Origin: Planctomycetota bacterium
Lineage (GTDB): Bacteria; Planctomycetota; UBA1135; UBA2386
Length of the DNA: 32,089 nucleotides
Direction: 5' to 3'
Assembly (NCBI GenBank): GCA_947444055.1
Contig: CANEYR010000044.1
Span: 1-32,089 of the forward strand
A program made the position numbers and the translations under genes. The notes beneath the pieces are model-generated. The model had not been told where the DNA came from. It saw nothing but the letters and a program-made list of their open reading frames with translations, and made no database searches. Positions 8,376 to 15,386 of the stretch are shown in pieces (within the stretch, counting starts at the first letter, position 1; each line of letters starts with the position of its first letter).

Positions 8376-8933
8376 TCAGCGGCGAGCGGCGAACTCAGCG
8401 GCGTATACTTGCTGCACCCAGTCGGGGAACGACAGCTTGCCGTGGTGCGGCTCGTAGCGATCGAGCACGGCGTCCATCGCCTGCTGGCCAAACAGCGCCA
8501 GGTGGCCGTGCGGCAGCAACGCCAACTGCGCCCGTGCCAATGCCAGGTCGCCGGTGTCGTGCAAGACGAACAGCGCCGCCGCCAAGCCCGTGCGATCGAC
8601 GCCGGCGCGGCAGTGCAGCAACACCGGCCGCGGGGCGTTGGCGGCAAGGCGCCACAGTTCGAGCAGCGTCGCGGGTCGCGGCGGGCTCGTTGCCGACATC
8701 GGCACACTCGCGAACACGATGCCCGCACCGACGGCTGCCCGCGCCGTGGGGGCGGAGTTGTCGTTGCTGCCACGCAAGCAGATGACCGACTGCATGCCGT
8801 ATTGCTCGATGCGACGGGCGAGCCAGTCCTCCGTCGGCTGACCCGAACGAAACACTCCCGGGCGCACTTCACGAAAGCTCGTGCAGGCAGTCAGGAGACC
8901 CAGTCCGACCAGCAGCATCAGCGAACGCACCAT
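8376..8933 (-). CDS. Dual-specificity/tyrosine phosphatase-like lipoprotein
   Basis: A 185-residue protein with lipobox LLTAC (Cys17) after a short hydrophobic core, so it should be exported and lipidated. The phosphatase loop HCRAGVDRTG places nucleophile Cys108 and Arg114 in the CX5R signature of cysteine-based phosphatases. SGQPTEDWL near residue 30 and SVICLRG near residue 50 match the small DSP family (PTEN/KAP-like bacterial members such as plant-type SIW14 and Tyr phosphatase superfamily proteins, which share R-S-x-Q-P). The general acid is not obvious. An exported CX5R phosphatase could act on phosphosugars, lipids or nucleotides rather than on proteins. It ends 62 bases upstream of the transporter start. 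TAGCAT lies 7 bases before the ATG. Confidence 0.85.
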   Translation of the reverse strand: MVRSLMLLVGLGLLTACTSFREVRPGVFRSGQPTEDWLARRIEQYGMQSVICLRGSNDNSAPTARAAVGAGIVFASVPMSATSPPRPATLLELWRLAANAPRPVLLHCRAGVDRTGLAAALFVLHDTGDLALARAQLALLPHGHLALFGQQAMDAVLDRYEPHHGKLSFPDWVQQVYAAEFAARR

Positions 8934-8940
8934 CGCGCAG

Positions 8941-8971
8941 ATGCTAGCGAACCGGCGCCGTCGTCACGCAA
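8941..8971 (-). promoter_or_regulatory. Weak promoter candidate for the lipoprotein phosphatase
   Basis: On the minus strand TTGCGT (8971-8966), a 19-base spacer and TAGCAT (8946-8941), which ends 7 bases before ATG 8933. The spacer is long, so only the -10 element is persuasive. The same ten bases CGCTAGCATC occur upstream of the gene at 30051. Confidence 0.28.
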
Positions 8972-8978
8972 GCGTTGT

Positions 8979-9176
8979 TCAGCGCAACGACGACATGCCA
9001 TCCGTCCGACCGTCCTCCAGCGCCAGTTCCCCAATCGCGCGCAGCATGCGTTCGTCGTCGACTGCCTCGGTCGGCGCCGAGCGGATGGCAGCCACCTCTT
9101 CGCGCAGTCGGGCCGCTTCGTTGGTGGCGTCGTTGATCTTGCTGTGTTGGTAGAAGTCGTCGCATCGAGTATCCAA
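8979..9176 (-). CDS. Possible small acidic helical protein
   Basis: A 65-codon frame with a TTG start and protein-like composition: acidic, with a plausible amphipathic helix (NEAARLREEVAAIRS, then DDERMLRAIGELALEDGR). Nothing is recognised. Against it: the start is a TTG with no ribosome binding site, and it overlaps the promoter proposed for the divergent oxidoreductase gene 5 bases away. It fills most of the otherwise gene-free 248 bases between the phosphatase and the oxidoreductase. Treat it as tentative. Confidence 0.25.
   Translation of the reverse strand: MDTRCDDFYQHSKINDATNEAARLREEVAAIRSAPTEAVDDERMLRAIGELALEDGRTDGMSSLR
9147..9175 (+). promoter_or_regulatory. Candidate promoter of the quinone oxidoreductase gene
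   Basis: TTGGTA at 9147-9152, a 17-base spacer and TATCCA at 9170-9175, followed by only 6 bases before ATG 9182. The transcript would be leaderless or nearly so. Confidence 0.42.
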
Positions 9177-9181
9177 CGCGC

Positions 9182-10159
9182 ATGGTGCGCACGATTCGCG
9201 TTCATCGCGTTGGCGGTCCCGAGTGCCTGTCGATGGATGACACAGCCTTGCCGCCTCCTTCGCGCGGCGAAGTGCAGGTGCAGCACACGGCGATTGGCGT
9301 CAACTTTCTCGACTGCTACCACCGCAGTGGGCTCTACCCGTTGCCGGCGCTGCCGCATGGCGTGGGTGGTGAGGCGGTCGGACGAGTCGTCGCGGTGGGT
9401 GACGGCGTGCATACGATCGCCATCGGCGAACGGGTGGCCTACGGTGGCCATGTGCCGCCCGGTTCGTATGCCGACGCGCGCAACGTGCCGGCCTGGCGGC
9501 TCGTGCCCATTCCAGCCGGGGTCGAGGACACCACCATCGCCGCGCTGTTGCTGAAGGGTCTGACGGCCGAGTTCTTGGTGCGGCGCGTCACCAAAGTCGG
9601 ACGCGGGCATCACGTCCTGGTGCACGCCGCCGCCGGCGGTGTTGGCCTGTTGCTGTGCCAATGGCTGCGTCACGTCGGGGCGACGGTGTACGGCGTGGTG
9701 TCGACGCCAGAGAAGGCCGAAGTCGCGCGCGCGCACGGCTGCCACCAAGTGATCGTTCGTTCAGAAGAGAACGTCGTCGACGTCGTGCAACGCATGACCC
9801 AAGGCAAAGGGCTCGACGTCGTCTACGACTCCGTCGGCAAGAGCACGCTGCGCGAGTCGTTGCAGTGTTTGAAGAAGCGCGGGCTGCTGGTCGCCTTCGG
9901 CAACTCGTCGGGCCGTCCCGATCCAGTCGCCATCACCGAACTGCAAGCGGGGTCGTTCTATCTGACGCGGCCGACGCTGCACGACTACACCAGCACGCGC
10001 GAGGAACTGCTGCACGCGGCCCAGGTGCTGTTCGAGCTGGTCGCAGGCGGGGTGCTGCGCGCGCGCATCGACTCGACCTTGCCATTGGCCGAAGCTGCGG
10101 CCGCGCACCGGCGCCTGGAGTCACGCCAGAGCACGGGGGCGATTGTGTTGGTGCCTTAG
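9182..10159 (+). CDS. NADPH:quinone oxidoreductase (zeta-crystallin-like, MDR family)
   Basis: A 325-residue zinc-independent medium-chain dehydrogenase/reductase of the QOR/zeta-crystallin group. The catalytic GroES-like domain begins with VHRVGGPECLSM and contains GVNFLDCYHRSGLYP (39-53), the family's N-F-x-D-x-Y-x-R-x-G-x-Y signature. The Rossmann domain carries VLVHAAAGGVGLLLCQW (145-161), in which A-x-x-G-G-V-G is the NADP-binding motif of quinone reductases. No structural zinc cysteine cluster is present, as expected. Expected reaction: NADPH-dependent reduction of quinones or alkenals in the cytosol. The length is normal (about 325). It is followed 61 bases later by an unrelated-looking gene on the same strand. 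Confidence 0.92.
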   Translation: MVRTIRVHRVGGPECLSMDDTALPPPSRGEVQVQHTAIGVNFLDCYHRSGLYPLPALPHGVGGEAVGRVVAVGDGVHTIAIGERVAYGGHVPPGSYADARNVPAWRLVPIPAGVEDTTIAALLLKGLTAEFLVRRVTKVGRGHHVLVHAAAGGVGLLLCQWLRHVGATVYGVVSTPEKAEVARAHGCHQVIVRSEENVVDVVQRMTQGKGLDVVYDSVGKSTLRESLQCLKKRGLLVAFGNSSGRPDPVAITELQAGSFYLTRPTLHDYTSTREELLHAAQVLFELVAGGVLRARIDSTLPLAEAAAAHRRLESRQSTGAIVLVP

Positions 10160-10220
10160 AGTGAGACGCTGATGGAACCAGCCGACGAGACCGTCGTTCG
10201 GCCCGCCAACAATCCTGCCT

Positions 10221-10700
10221 ATGACCAACCTGCTCGACCATGTCTCGATCGCATCGCCGTGCTCTGCCGACTGGCAGGACATGCGCGGCGACGAGCGCCG
10301 TCGCTTCTGTGCCAGCTGCAAACTGCATGTGCATGACCTGAGTGCGATGACTCGCGAGCAAGCCGAAGACGTGCTGCGGGGTGCGGGAAAGGGGCGCGTG
10401 TGTGTGCGGCTGTTTCGTCGGGCGGATGGTCGCGTGCTGACACGCGATTGTCCGGTTGGCTGGCGGCGGCAGCTGCGAGCCGCGTGGGTGCGGGCCGCGG
10501 CTCTGTGCATTTCGTTGTGGAGCAGTGCCGTTGGCTGTGTGCGGCCGCAGAGTGGTGCCGTCGAGCCTTCGCCAGTGCCGACGTCGACGCCGGGTGAATA
10601 CCTGATGGGAGACATCGTGCCACCATCGCCAAGCTTGCCGTCGCCAGCTGGCAAGCCAGGGGTGCCGCCAGTTGGTCCGCTGACACCGTTTCCGAAGTGA
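10221..10700 (+). CDS. Cys-rich zinc-ribbon-like N-domain with membrane anchor and Pro-rich tail
   Basis: A 159-residue protein. The N-terminal 80 residues contain Cys14, the pair Cys30-x-x-Cys33 in RRFCASCKLHVHDLSAMT, Cys61 and Cys77, in the pattern C-x-x-x-W-x-x-M-x-G-D-x-R-x-R-F-C-x-x-C followed by V-x-D-L-S-x-M-T. This pattern recurs in small uncharacterised proteins of planctomycetes, myxobacteria and Bacteroidetes (family memory, not a search). A transmembrane helix at about 86-106 is followed by about 50 residues rich in Pro and Ser, probably periplasmic. The CxxC and flanking Cys/His residues could bind zinc or be redox-active. Function unknown. AACAAT lies 7 bases before the ATG, a possible -10 element. 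Confidence 0.72.
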   Translation: MTNLLDHVSIASPCSADWQDMRGDERRRFCASCKLHVHDLSAMTREQAEDVLRGAGKGRVCVRLFRRADGRVLTRDCPVGWRRQLRAAWVRAAALCISLWSSAVGCVRPQSGAVEPSPVPTSTPGEYLMGDIVPPSPSLPSPAGKPGVPPVGPLTPFPK

Positions 10701-10799
10701 GGCGAGGTCGGGTCGGTGTCGCGTGGCGCCATGCAGACGGCGTCACCAACGCGCTGACGGCGACGATCGGCTACTGAGTCACGGAACCGTCCCAGCCAA

Positions 10800-12872
10800 T
10801 CAGCTCGGCTTCTTCTTCTCGCGCACTTCAAATGGGTGCGCCAACGGCTGCGGCGCCACGCCGACAAGTAACGAGCTGCGGCCTTGCTCGAGGTCGTCGC
10901 CGACGGCGCCGACGAGCTGGCGCAAACGATCCATCTGCCACAGGCCAGTCAGCAGTCGAGTGCCCTTCACGCGCGTCATCAGTTGTTCGCACTGCAACGC
11001 CGCAACCCGCTGCTGGCTGTCATCGCGCAACGCGGCGGCGTGATGGCACAACGCCAGCATCGACACCAACTGCTCGATCACCTTGCCAAGGCGCTGCAGC
11101 GGAATCTGGGCGCGCGTCAGTTCGAGTTGGAAGTGCAAGTTGATGCCGAGATACGCCCATCGCAGCCAACGCAGGCGCGTCTCAGCAAACCGCGCGTAGC
11201 GGCGCAGAGTCTTGGGCAGCGGTTGGTAGCGCGGCAGCCAGCTCGAAGGCACGAGGCATCGCGGCAGTCGCAGCAGTTCGATCAGCAGGTTGCCGAGCAC
11301 CCACAGCACCAATGACCAGAACGCCCCCTTGGCCAACAGCCGCGTCGTCGCCTGCCAGACCCGCTTCGTCTGCGAGAACGCGAGCGCGGGAGTGAGGCGC
11401 AGGATGCGCTGCTCGGGCGGCAGCGGCTTGCCGTCCGGGCCCTCGTTGATCGACTGGATCACGGACAACATGCCCGCCATGTAGCGCGTCGTGAAGGTGT
11501 CGGTGACGTCCTTCACCATGCCCATCAGGATCAGATCGTCTTCACCCTCGACGACGCCGAACACGTGCATGTTGTGGCGAGCCTCGTGCACGCGCGACGC
11601 CCGATCGAACGACCGTCCGCCGAGGACGCGTTCGCAGGCGATCTGCGATTCGAGGGCGCTCGTCGCCGCCGCCGACTTGGTCAAGTCGCGCAAGCCAGCG
11701 AGGTCGTGGCCGTCAGCATCCTGTTGCAGCGACAAGTGGCTGAGGGCCCGCGATTGCAGCGCACCACCGAGCATGCGTCCGATGTGTTGGCGCGGCAGTT
11801 CATGCTTGATGACGAGCCCGCCGACGCCATCGCGCGAGCGCGCGTAGGCGGTCGCATCGACCGCGAACATACGTTGGTAGCCGGCCGCCATCGCCGCCAA
11901 CATGCAGCGCCCCATGCGCAAGCAATAGAACAGCACTTCGACGCCGTCGGCTTGGATCTGCTCGTCGGCGCGCAACGGGTAGTTGGCGAAGTGCAACCGC
12001 ACATTGTGGTTGGCGGTGAAGGCGCCGGTGTTGGAAGGCCGACACCAAAATTCGTAGTCGACGCCGTCGTCGGCGTTCATGTCCTTGCTCGGCAAGCGCA
12101 TCACAAAGAGCCCCACCTGCTTGCCGTCCTTGCCCACGCGCGCCACGAGGGCGACGAGGCCGCCGTGCGTGGCATTGGTGATCCACAGCTTGTTGCGATC
12201 GCCCATCGCGTGCAGCCGGAAGCCGCCGGTCACCGGATCCGGCTCGACATAGGCGCGCACCTTCTTGGCGTTGACGCCGATGCCGACCTCGGTGAGGCCG
12301 AACGCCATCAGTTCGCCTTGCGCGACCAGCGGCAGGAACGTGTGCTTCTGCGCCTCGGTGCCGTAGGCCAGCAAGGAGCCCGCACCGATCGTCAGTTCGC
12401 CCGAAATCTCGACGGCGAGCGGGCCGAGCCCATTGGCGGCCATCTCTTCTTCGACCAGAGCGAGCTCGACGTAGCGACCATCGAGGCCGCCAAACTCGGT
12501 CGGCACGGTGAACCCATACGCCTTCTCGGCAGCCACGCTCGCCCGCAGTGCGGCCGACAGCTTGCCGTCGGCGGTGAACGCTTCGCCGCGCTGCAAGCAA
12601 CCGAGCGCGGCCTGCATCACGCCCGCCCCGCGCGCGCCCGCTTGGCTAGCCGCGATGGCGCCACTCTGCAGTTCGCTGGCCGCTGGCGCGGGCCCGTAAA
12701 TGAGGCGTTCCACCAAACCCTGCTTGTGGCGGCCGAGGCGCACGGCCGCTTGCCGCTGGGAGGCGTCGAGGGCGCCTACATCGCGGGCCGAGTCGACATC
12801 CCCGGCGGCAGCGAGGGCTTTCTCGGCAGTGGAGGTGGTGGCGGGGGAGACGGGGTTCGGGGCGGTGCTCAC
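10800..12872 (-). CDS. FadE-like acyl-CoA dehydrogenase, long form
   Basis: About 690 residues. The acyl-CoA dehydrogenase core is clear: an N-terminal helical domain with YGFTVPTEFGGLDGRYVE, then MAFGLTEVGIGVNAKKVRA (the flavin-contacting L-T-E strand), DRNKLWITNATHGGLVALVA, and a C-terminal helical domain containing VIKHELPRQHIGRMLGGA. It resembles the long FadE-type proteins with an extra C-terminal domain more than the 380-residue forms. The extra part contains a hydrophobic segment (WSLVLWVLGNLLIELL, about residues 515-535), suggesting membrane contact, and a helical tail ending in EKKKPS. Expected role: FAD-dependent first step of fatty-acyl-CoA oxidation. The start is uncertain: GTG 12872 is used, TTG 12914 would add 14 residues. 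It diverges from the thioredoxin-like gene; the 195 bases between them hold no other gene. Confidence 0.88.
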   Translation of the reverse strand: MSTAPNPVSPATTSTAEKALAAAGDVDSARDVGALDASQRQAAVRLGRHKQGLVERLIYGPAPAASELQSGAIAASQAGARGAGVMQAALGCLQRGEAFTADGKLSAALRASVAAEKAYGFTVPTEFGGLDGRYVELALVEEEMAANGLGPLAVEISGELTIGAGSLLAYGTEAQKHTFLPLVAQGELMAFGLTEVGIGVNAKKVRAYVEPDPVTGGFRLHAMGDRNKLWITNATHGGLVALVARVGKDGKQVGLFVMRLPSKDMNADDGVDYEFWCRPSNTGAFTANHNVRLHFANYPLRADEQIQADGVEVLFYCLRMGRCMLAAMAAGYQRMFAVDATAYARSRDGVGGLVIKHELPRQHIGRMLGGALQSRALSHLSLQQDADGHDLAGLRDLTKSAAATSALESQIACERVLGGRSFDRASRVHEARHNMHVFGVVEGEDDLILMGMVKDVTDTFTTRYMAGMLSVIQSINEGPDGKPLPPEQRILRLTPALAFSQTKRVWQATTRLLAKGAFWSLVLWVLGNLLIELLRLPRCLVPSSWLPRYQPLPKTLRRYARFAETRLRWLRWAYLGINLHFQLELTRAQIPLQRLGKVIEQLVSMLALCHHAAALRDDSQQRVAALQCEQLMTRVKGTRLLTGLWQMDRLRQLVGAVGDDLEQGRSSLLVGVAPQPLAHPFEVREKKKPS

Positions 12873-13047
12873 GGTTCGCGTTTGGGGCGAACATGGTGCC
12901 CGGTTGCGCACCAAGAGGGAACCGACAACTCGGTCTTGCAGGCGACCCCCGAAGGTTTAGGGCGCCTTCACCAGGAGATCGTCGATGGCATCGCCAAGGC
13001 GGGCGCGCGGCAACTCGCTACACATCAGGGACACTTCGCCTGCGCGC

Positions 13048-13065
13048 CGCGGCTATGGTGCCGCG
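13048..13065 (+). promoter_or_regulatory. Inverted repeat just before the thioredoxin-like gene
   Basis: CGCGGC (13048-13053) and GCCGCG (13060-13065) flank TATGGT, two bases before ATG 13068. TATGGT may itself act as a -10 element 8 bases before the start, in which case the repeat is an operator-like overlap. No good -35 is seen. Confidence 0.25.
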
Positions 13066-13067
13066 CC

Positions 13068-14057
13068 ATGGTCCATCGAGTGACACTCTTGTTTGCGGCG
13101 GCCGCACTGCTCGGCAGTGTGTTGCCGGCGCAATTGCAGAAGGGCGCGTTGCCGCCCGAGATCCCGTTCCTGAAAGTGTGGAACGACGGGCCCGCGAACT
13201 TCGCCGACTTTGCCGGCAAGATCGTCATCCTCAAGTTCTCCGAAACTTGGTGAGGCCCCTGTAAGGCGGCCGTCCCGCACAACAACGAACTTCACGCGAA
13301 GTTCGCTGCGAGGGGGCTGCTGCTCATCGGCGTGTCCGGTGAAGACGAGAGCAAGATCCAAGACATCTTCGTCGACCAGCTCGGGGCCAAGTACCCGATC
13401 GTGCGGGTCGACAAAAAGGACGTCGCTGCCTACGGCATCAAGTTCTACCCCAGCGTGTACGTGCTCGATGCGTCCGGCGACGTGCACAGCGTGCCGGACG
13501 ATCGCATGCCGACCGACGAGCAGATCGAAGCGCTGCTCAAGACGGTGTCGTTGGCGCCCATACCCGAGGACTCACGCTACGAGCCACTGCGTGGCTTGTG
13601 GAAGAAGGGCGAGTTCTTGAAGGTTCGCGACTACCTCGACAAGAACCTGGCGGCACCCAATCTCGACGCCGCGATGAAGGACGTGTTCACAGCGCAGCGC
13701 GAGCAGCTCACCAAGCAGACCCAGAGTGCCGTGGCGCGCGTCAGCAAACTGGGTGCTGGTCCTGACTACGCGAATGCCGAGGACCAACTTGAGAGGATGG
13801 AGAAGCAGTGGAAGGGCATGGAACCCGCTGAGGCGGCGGCGAAAGAACGCGCCCGCTTTGGCACCGACGCGGCGATCAAGAAGGAGTTGGCGGCCAGCCG
13901 CGCGCTGCAAAAGCTGCTCGCGTCCCACGACGTCAGCAAGAACGCGCAACGCAAGAAGCTCGGCGACGCCCTGCAGCAGTTCCGCAAAAAGTACGACGGC
14001 ACGCATGCCGCCAGCCAAGCCGAGAAAGAGATCACGCGCATCGCCGGCATGCGTTGA
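13068..14057 (+). CDS. Exported thioredoxin-like protein with in-frame TGA, probable selenoprotein (U-G-P-C)
   Basis: One continuous frame of 330 codons interrupted only by TGA at 13251-13253 (codon 62). Before it: signal peptide (LLFAAAALLGSVLPAQ) and a TlpA/thioredoxin N-part ending KIVILKFSETW. After it, in the same frame: GPCKAAVPHNNELHAKFAARG, then LLLIGVSGEDE and the cis-Pro region GIKFYPSVYVLD. Homologues have W-C-x-x-C here, so the TGA replaces the first redox Cys, with resolving Cys65 intact. TGA is an ordinary stop elsewhere in the window, so genome-wide recoding is not the explanation. Selenocysteine insertion is the best reading; a nonsense mutation or sequencing error is the alternative. 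Residues about 180-329 are Lys/Glu/Ala-rich helices of unknown role. The stop overlaps the start of the glycosyltransferase gene. Annotation software will split or truncate this gene. Confidence 0.82.
13254..13271 (+). promoter_or_regulatory. Candidate RNA hairpin directly after the TGA (possible part of a bacterial SECIS)
   Basis: GGCC (13254-13257) pairs with GGCC (13268-13271) and CCT (13258-13260) with AGG (13264-13266), with one bulged C at 13267 and a GTA loop. That is 7 pairs starting at the base after the TGA. The loop has a leading G, as bacterial SECIS loops often do, but it is closer to the TGA than usual. Confidence 0.35.
13286..13305 (+). promoter_or_regulatory. Perfect 8-bp hairpin downstream of the TGA
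   Basis: CGAACTTC (13286-13293) and GAAGTTCG (13298-13305) form an uninterrupted 8-bp stem with an ACGC loop, inside the coding sequence, its loop 40 bases after the TGA. It may stack with the proximal hairpin or act independently; it is slightly farther than the usual SECIS range. Confidence 0.35.
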
Positions 14058-14902
14058 TGCCAAGAGCGCGGTTGCTGGTGGTGCGGCGCGGAGGCCTCGG
14101 CGACACCTTGCTGATGGTTCCCGTGCTGCGGGCCCTGGCCCGCGCGCAACCCGAGCACGAACTGCACTTCGCCGGTGTGCTGGAGTTTGCGGTGCTGCTG
14201 GCCCACTACGGCGTGGTCGCGCGCGCGCTGTCGACGGAAGACCTCAGCGTGTGGACGCTGGCGTCGGGTGTGGTGCCAGCGCGCTGGCGCGACTATGCGG
14301 CGGTCGTCGCCGACGACGTGGCGTGCCAACGCCTGGTTGAGGTTGGCATCACGGTGCACTGCTTTGACCCGCGACCGCGAGACGAACGGCCGCTGCCGAT
14401 CCAGTTGGCGGCGCAACTGCAATTGGCGTTGCGCTGGCCAGACGACGCGTTCTTGCGGCCGGGTGGCGCGTCGACGGGCGCCATCGTGTTGGCTCCTGGC
14501 AGCGGTGCACGCGCCAAGTGTTGGCCGCAAGAGCACTGGCTGCAGACGGCGCGCGCACTCGCTGACCACGCCCCGATCGAAGTGCTGATCGGTCCCGTCG
14601 AGATCGAGCGCGACGATGCACGGCAATGGCCTTGGTCCTCGCCGGTCACGTTCGTTGTCGAACACGACCTCGTGCGCGTCGCGGCGCGCTTGCAGTCCGC
14701 GCGAGCCTTCCTCGGCAACGACAGCGGCACCACGCACCTCGCCGCCATGCTCGGCGTGCCAACGGTCGCGATCTTTGGTGTCGGCAACCCGCGCGTCTTT
14801 GCGCCGATCGGGCCGCGCACGCAGGTGGTCAGCAGCAACGACGGCACCTTCCCGGACGTCGAGTCGGTGCTGGCGGCGGTGCGCCGCCAACTCGCGTCGT
14901 GA
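14057..14902 (+). CDS. Glycosyltransferase family 9 (heptosyltransferase-like)
   Basis: A 281-residue GT9 protein, the family of ADP-heptose:LPS heptosyltransferases. The N-terminus LLVVRRGGLGDTLLMVPVL contains the G-x-G-D motif of the first Rossmann domain. The C-terminal domain has VLAPGSGARAKCWPQEHW and FLGNDSGTTHLAAMLGVPT, the G-N-D-S-G-x-x-H-L-A-A nucleotide-sugar loop. It is somewhat short for the family (about 320-350). ATG 14057 overlaps the TGA of the preceding gene, so translation is coupled; TTG 14054 is an unlikely alternative. Expected role: sugar transfer onto lipopolysaccharide core or another envelope glycan at the cytoplasmic face. The acceptor is unknown and no other LPS genes are nearby. 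Confidence 0.9.
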   Translation: MPRARLLVVRRGGLGDTLLMVPVLRALARAQPEHELHFAGVLEFAVLLAHYGVVARALSTEDLSVWTLASGVVPARWRDYAAVVADDVACQRLVEVGITVHCFDPRPRDERPLPIQLAAQLQLALRWPDDAFLRPGGASTGAIVLAPGSGARAKCWPQEHWLQTARALADHAPIEVLIGPVEIERDDARQWPWSSPVTFVVEHDLVRVAARLQSARAFLGNDSGTTHLAAMLGVPTVAIFGVGNPRVFAPIGPRTQVVSSNDGTFPDVESVLAAVRRQLAS

Positions 14903-14912
14903 CCGTGATCGT

Positions 14913-15386
14913 CTACGGCAACTGCGCCCGCACGCGCTGCCAGTAGGGGAGCGTCGAATCGCGACTGGCACCCAACGGCCCGCCGTTGTGCACCCGCGCA
15001 ATGGTCTCGGCGTCGCCCGTCGCCCACGCCGCCGCTGCCCACTTCTGCATGTAGGCGGCGATCACTGCTTCGGCGTAGGCTCGGTCGCGACAGCGTTGGT
15101 AGTCATTGCCGAGCGCGGCCTCGGCGCGTTGCGCGTCTTGCCAGTAGACGAGGTGGATCTGGTACGGACCGATGGCCTTGCCGCCATCGCCATCGCGCAC
15201 GTTGTCGTTGTGATGGCTCTCGACCCAACGCAACGCGGACAGGATGTCACCGCGCGGCCACGTCTGTCGCCGTTCCCCGCCGCTCGCGAGCCACAACGCG
15301 GCGAGCAGGCAGCAGGCCAGGCAGGCGGCGACGAGTTTCCGCGCGCGGCGAGGCAGCGGTCGCAGACGCGGCAGGCGCAGCTTCAT
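14913..15386 (-). CDS. i-type (invertebrate-type) lysozyme-like membrane-anchored protein
   Basis: A 157-residue protein with a basic N-terminus, a signal-anchor (about 18-35) and a domain resembling destabilase/i-type lysozyme: ALRWVESHHND (Glu56, candidate catalytic acid), GKAIGPYQIHLVYWQDA (69-85), AAYMQKW and ARVHNGGPLGASRDSTLPYW (130-149). The order G-P-[FY]-Q-I, Y-W-x-D, Y-M-x-[KR] and A-R-x-H-N-G-G-P ... L-P-Y-W matches that fold. Asp65 or Asp67 could be the second acidic residue. The many disulfide cysteines of the animal proteins are absent. A peptidoglycan-cleaving role in the periplasm is inferred. Its ATG overlaps the end of the EamA gene by 4 bases (coupled). The frame is open far upstream, but only as a shadow of EamA. 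It converges on the glycosyltransferase. Confidence 0.78.
   Translation of the reverse strand: MKLRLPRLRPLPRRARKLVAACLACCLLAALWLASGGERRQTWPRGDILSALRWVESHHNDNVRDGDGGKAIGPYQIHLVYWQDAQRAEAALGNDYQRCRDRAYAEAVIAAYMQKWAAAAWATGDAETIARVHNGGPLGASRDSTLPYWQRVRAQLP

Noticed and set aside
8944..9192. An 82-codon Arg-rich frame on the minus strand beside the oxidoreductase start.
   Set aside because: It overlaps the oxidoreductase start and its promoter candidate and has shadow-like composition.
11565..13253. A 562-codon open frame on the plus strand, antisense to the acyl-CoA dehydrogenase.
   Set aside because: It is Arg/His/Gly-rich, typical of GC-rich shadow translation, and the minus strand has a clear enzyme. 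Only its last 62 codons are real, as the N-terminus of the thioredoxin-like gene.
13251..13253. Reading the TGA as a frameshift or as a normal gene end followed by a new gene.
   Set aside because: Both sides are in the same frame, there is no start or ribosome binding site until deep inside the thioredoxin fold, and the residues either side complete one redox motif. Error or nonsense mutation cannot be excluded without reads.
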